6,969 nt of DNA from Candidatus Helarchaeota archaeon (GTDB lineage Archaea; Asgardarchaeota; Lokiarchaeia; Helarchaeales; HEL-GB-A): the NCBI GenBank assembly GCA_013375405.1, contig JABXJU010000220.1, forward strand, positions 1-6,969, read 5' to 3'. Both the position numbers and the translations under genes were made by a program. Shown in pieces: positions 6,005 through 6,969 of the stretch; position 1 is the stretch's first letter; the number at the start of each line of letters is the position of its first letter. Under the pieces are notes generated by a model, which saw only the letters and a program-made list of their open reading frames with translations, had not been told where the DNA came from and ran no database searches.

Positions 6005-6385
6005 TTGCCGAAGGGCCTTATTATAATCCAATGGGATGATGAAGTTGGCACTAAATTACTGGCAAAATACCCCCAAAATTTAAAAATAACCTCTAAAACA
6101 CTCCTAAATATTTATACAAACCATAGATTAAACAATACAAAACCAAATTTTGCAAGTTTAATTCTACGTGATATGAAAGTTCTCAGTTTTTTCAGTGGGA
6201 TGGGAAAAGAATTTATTGTTGTATCAAATTTTATAATTGCATTCTTATTTTCACGAAATGAGACGCCAATGGCCTTCAAAGAATTATTGAAAAAATCTTC
6301 TGCGGAAATTCTTGATCATTTAGCCGATAAACAATATGAAAAACAGCTTCCAAAAATATTCAAAGAAATGTGTAAACTTGCCTGA
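6005..6385 (+). CDS. Small longin-like protein, 126 aa (TTG start)
   Basis: The frame opens with TTG at 6005; an in-frame stop at 5999-6001 excludes any earlier start. The GAGG ribosome site (5990-5993) overlaps the stop of the GTPase gene. An ATG at 5998 is out of frame and ends after 13 codons. The TTG start is confirmed by the protein at 6514, which begins the same way: MPKGLIIIQW here, MPIGLVVFSW there. Both share a W at 10, G at 15, YP at 22-23, TL at 32-33, H40 and an SG pair near 63-65. Alternating strands and helices (3-10, 16-22, 29-40, 49-61, 68-82, 87-107) suggest a longin-type fold. I assign no known family; the function is unknown. It is third in an operon behind the GTPase, so it may be a stand-alone partner or regulator of it. 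Compared with its paralogue it is short, ending soon after the shared domain. Confidence 0.8.
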   Translation: MPKGLIIIQWDDEVGTKLLAKYPQNLKITSKTLLNIYTNHRLNNTKPNFASLILRDMKVLSFFSGMGKEFIVVSNFIIAFLFSRNETPMAFKELLKKSSAEILDHLADKQYEKQLPKIFKEMCKLA

Positions 6386-6427
6386 ATCGTATTTTCAAAT
6401 TTAAACTCTTATAAAATTCTCATTTAG

Positions 6428-6437
6428 TTTTTTTTTT
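6428..6437 (+). terminator. Oligo-T terminator after the GTPase operon
   Basis: A run of ten T begins 43 nt after the stop at 6385, in a very T-rich stretch that continues with T6 (6453-6458) and T7 (6464-6470). No stable hairpin precedes it, as expected for archaeal oligo-T termination. Confidence 0.55.
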
Positions 6438-6467
6438 ATTGTATTTAGTAAATTTTTTATTGATTTT

Positions 6468-6476
6468 TTTATATAA
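6468..6476 (+). promoter_or_regulatory. Putative TATA box of the 6514 gene
   Basis: TTTATATAA lies 38 nt upstream of the ATG at 6514. A start of transcription about 25 nt downstream leaves a leader of only about 15 nt. No ribosome site is seen in that stretch, so this gene may be translated from a near-leaderless mRNA, unlike the operon before it. Confidence 0.45.
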
Positions 6477-6513
6477 TCTTTGTTATTATTTTAATATTTA
6501 AGTAGTGAATTAA

Positions 6514-6969
6514 ATGCCTATTGGACTAGTTGTTTTTTCTTGGAACAAACGAATTGGTGCAGAAGTTTCAATAAGATATCCAGAGGATTTCCAAGTTTCA
6601 AATGAGACTCTTATGCGAATTTTTTCTACCCATGCCTTTGAAGAAAGTGGCGGTTTTCTTTCAATAATGATTGGTGCATTGAATATTGCTAGTTATTATT
6701 CAGGTCCAGAAATAGGAACCTATATTTCCCTATTTCTTTCCTTGGAAGATGATCCGGACTCATATGAAGATGCTATCTTAGATGCAACAAGTATCATCTT
6801 GAGCCATCGGAATTTGGAACAACTTAGACCAATCATCCCCATAATCTATGCACAAATGGTTATTTACCCTAACTTCACTGATGAGCAAAAAATTGCAGCT
6901 GTACTTTCCGATCGCGCAAAAAGAATAATTCTTGACAATTTAGAAAAAGATGGAAGTAGTACAAAAGGT
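6514..6969 (+). CDS. Longin-like domain protein, paralogue of the 6005 gene (partial, C-terminus off right edge)
   Basis: I translated 152 open codons from ATG at 6514 to the edge; no stop is reached. Residues 1-97 resemble the 126-residue protein just upstream, beginning MPIGLVVFSW and RIGAEVSIRYPED, followed by TLMRIFSTH (32-40). Strands (48-61 and 68-77) and a long helix (83-97) come next, a layout that fits a longin-type domain. In this copy residues 79-82 are acidic (DDPD) and the strands are more regular. After residue 100 a further helical region starts (LRPIIPIIYAQMVIY, then a charged helix from 123), absent from the short paralogue and continuing past the window. No nucleotide-binding motif is present in the visible part. 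A role as partner of a small GTPase is inferred from fold and position. The gene is separated from the operon by an oligo-T terminator and has its own TATA-like box. Confidence 0.85.
   Translation, partial: MPIGLVVFSWNKRIGAEVSIRYPEDFQVSNETLMRIFSTHAFEESGGFLSIMIGALNIASYYSGPEIGTYISLFLSLEDDPDSYEDAILDATSIILSHRNLEQLRPIIPIIYAQMVIYPNFTDEQKIAAVLSDRAKRIILDNLEKDGSSTKG

Noticed and set aside
5998..6039. Short ATG frame of 13 codons as the real start of the small longin-like gene, implying a frameshift
   Set aside because: The TTG at 6005 gives a start that matches the paralogue residue for residue (MPxGL), so no frameshift is needed.
6386..6513. Possible small RNA or gene in the 128-bp gap
   Set aside because: The gap is nearly all A/T with no open frame or stable stem; terminator plus promoter explain it.

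Overview
The window looks like chromosomal DNA of an AT-rich archaeon, most likely an Asgard (Lokiarchaeia-like) lineage. This is inferred from gene content, not from a marker gene. The pointers are an Arf-type small GTPase with an N-terminal longin-like domain, further longin/roadblock-like proteins, several coiled-coil proteins, an archaeal-type geranylgeranyl-reductase-family flavoprotein, short intergenic regions with TATA-like boxes, and oligo-T stretches instead of hairpin terminators.

Left part (1-1679, minus strand) has a lipid theme. A geranylgeranyl reductase family FAD protein runs off the left edge (start at 1107). A 46-residue hydrophobic protein (1152-1292, TTG start) lies 44 nt upstream of it. 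An acyl-CoA-binding protein (ACBP) follows at 1401-1679. The ACBP keeps the known ligand-contact residues and is clearly richer in G+C than its surroundings, which suggests acquisition by transfer.

Middle part (1680-3277): a divergent promoter region precedes two tightly coupled genes for small, related, mostly helical coiled-coil proteins (1849-2253 and 2264-2689). A convergent gene (2747-3277) encodes a 176-residue protein whose predicted order of strands and helices fits a Roadblock/LC7 or longin-type fold.

Right part (3278-6969, plus strand): an apparent three-gene operon encodes a coiled-coil protein with a long proline-rich, basic and then acidic tail (3464-4186), a 594-residue longin/Arf-like GTPase/TPR-like/coiled-coil fusion (4207-5991), and a 126-residue small longin-like protein (6005-6385). 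After an oligo-T terminator, a paralogue of the last protein starts at 6514 under its own TATA box and runs off the right edge.

Taken together, 1849-6969 looks like a locus built from a GTPase, longin/roadblock-type partner modules and coiled-coil or disordered scaffold proteins. This is the kind of part list used in eukaryotic membrane trafficking and in bacterial MglA/MglB polarity control. A joint function is inferred from domain logic and gene order only. The three coiled-coil proteins share a 19-residue pattern, which is the main sequence link between the two halves of the locus. No RNA genes, CRISPR arrays or mobile elements were seen.
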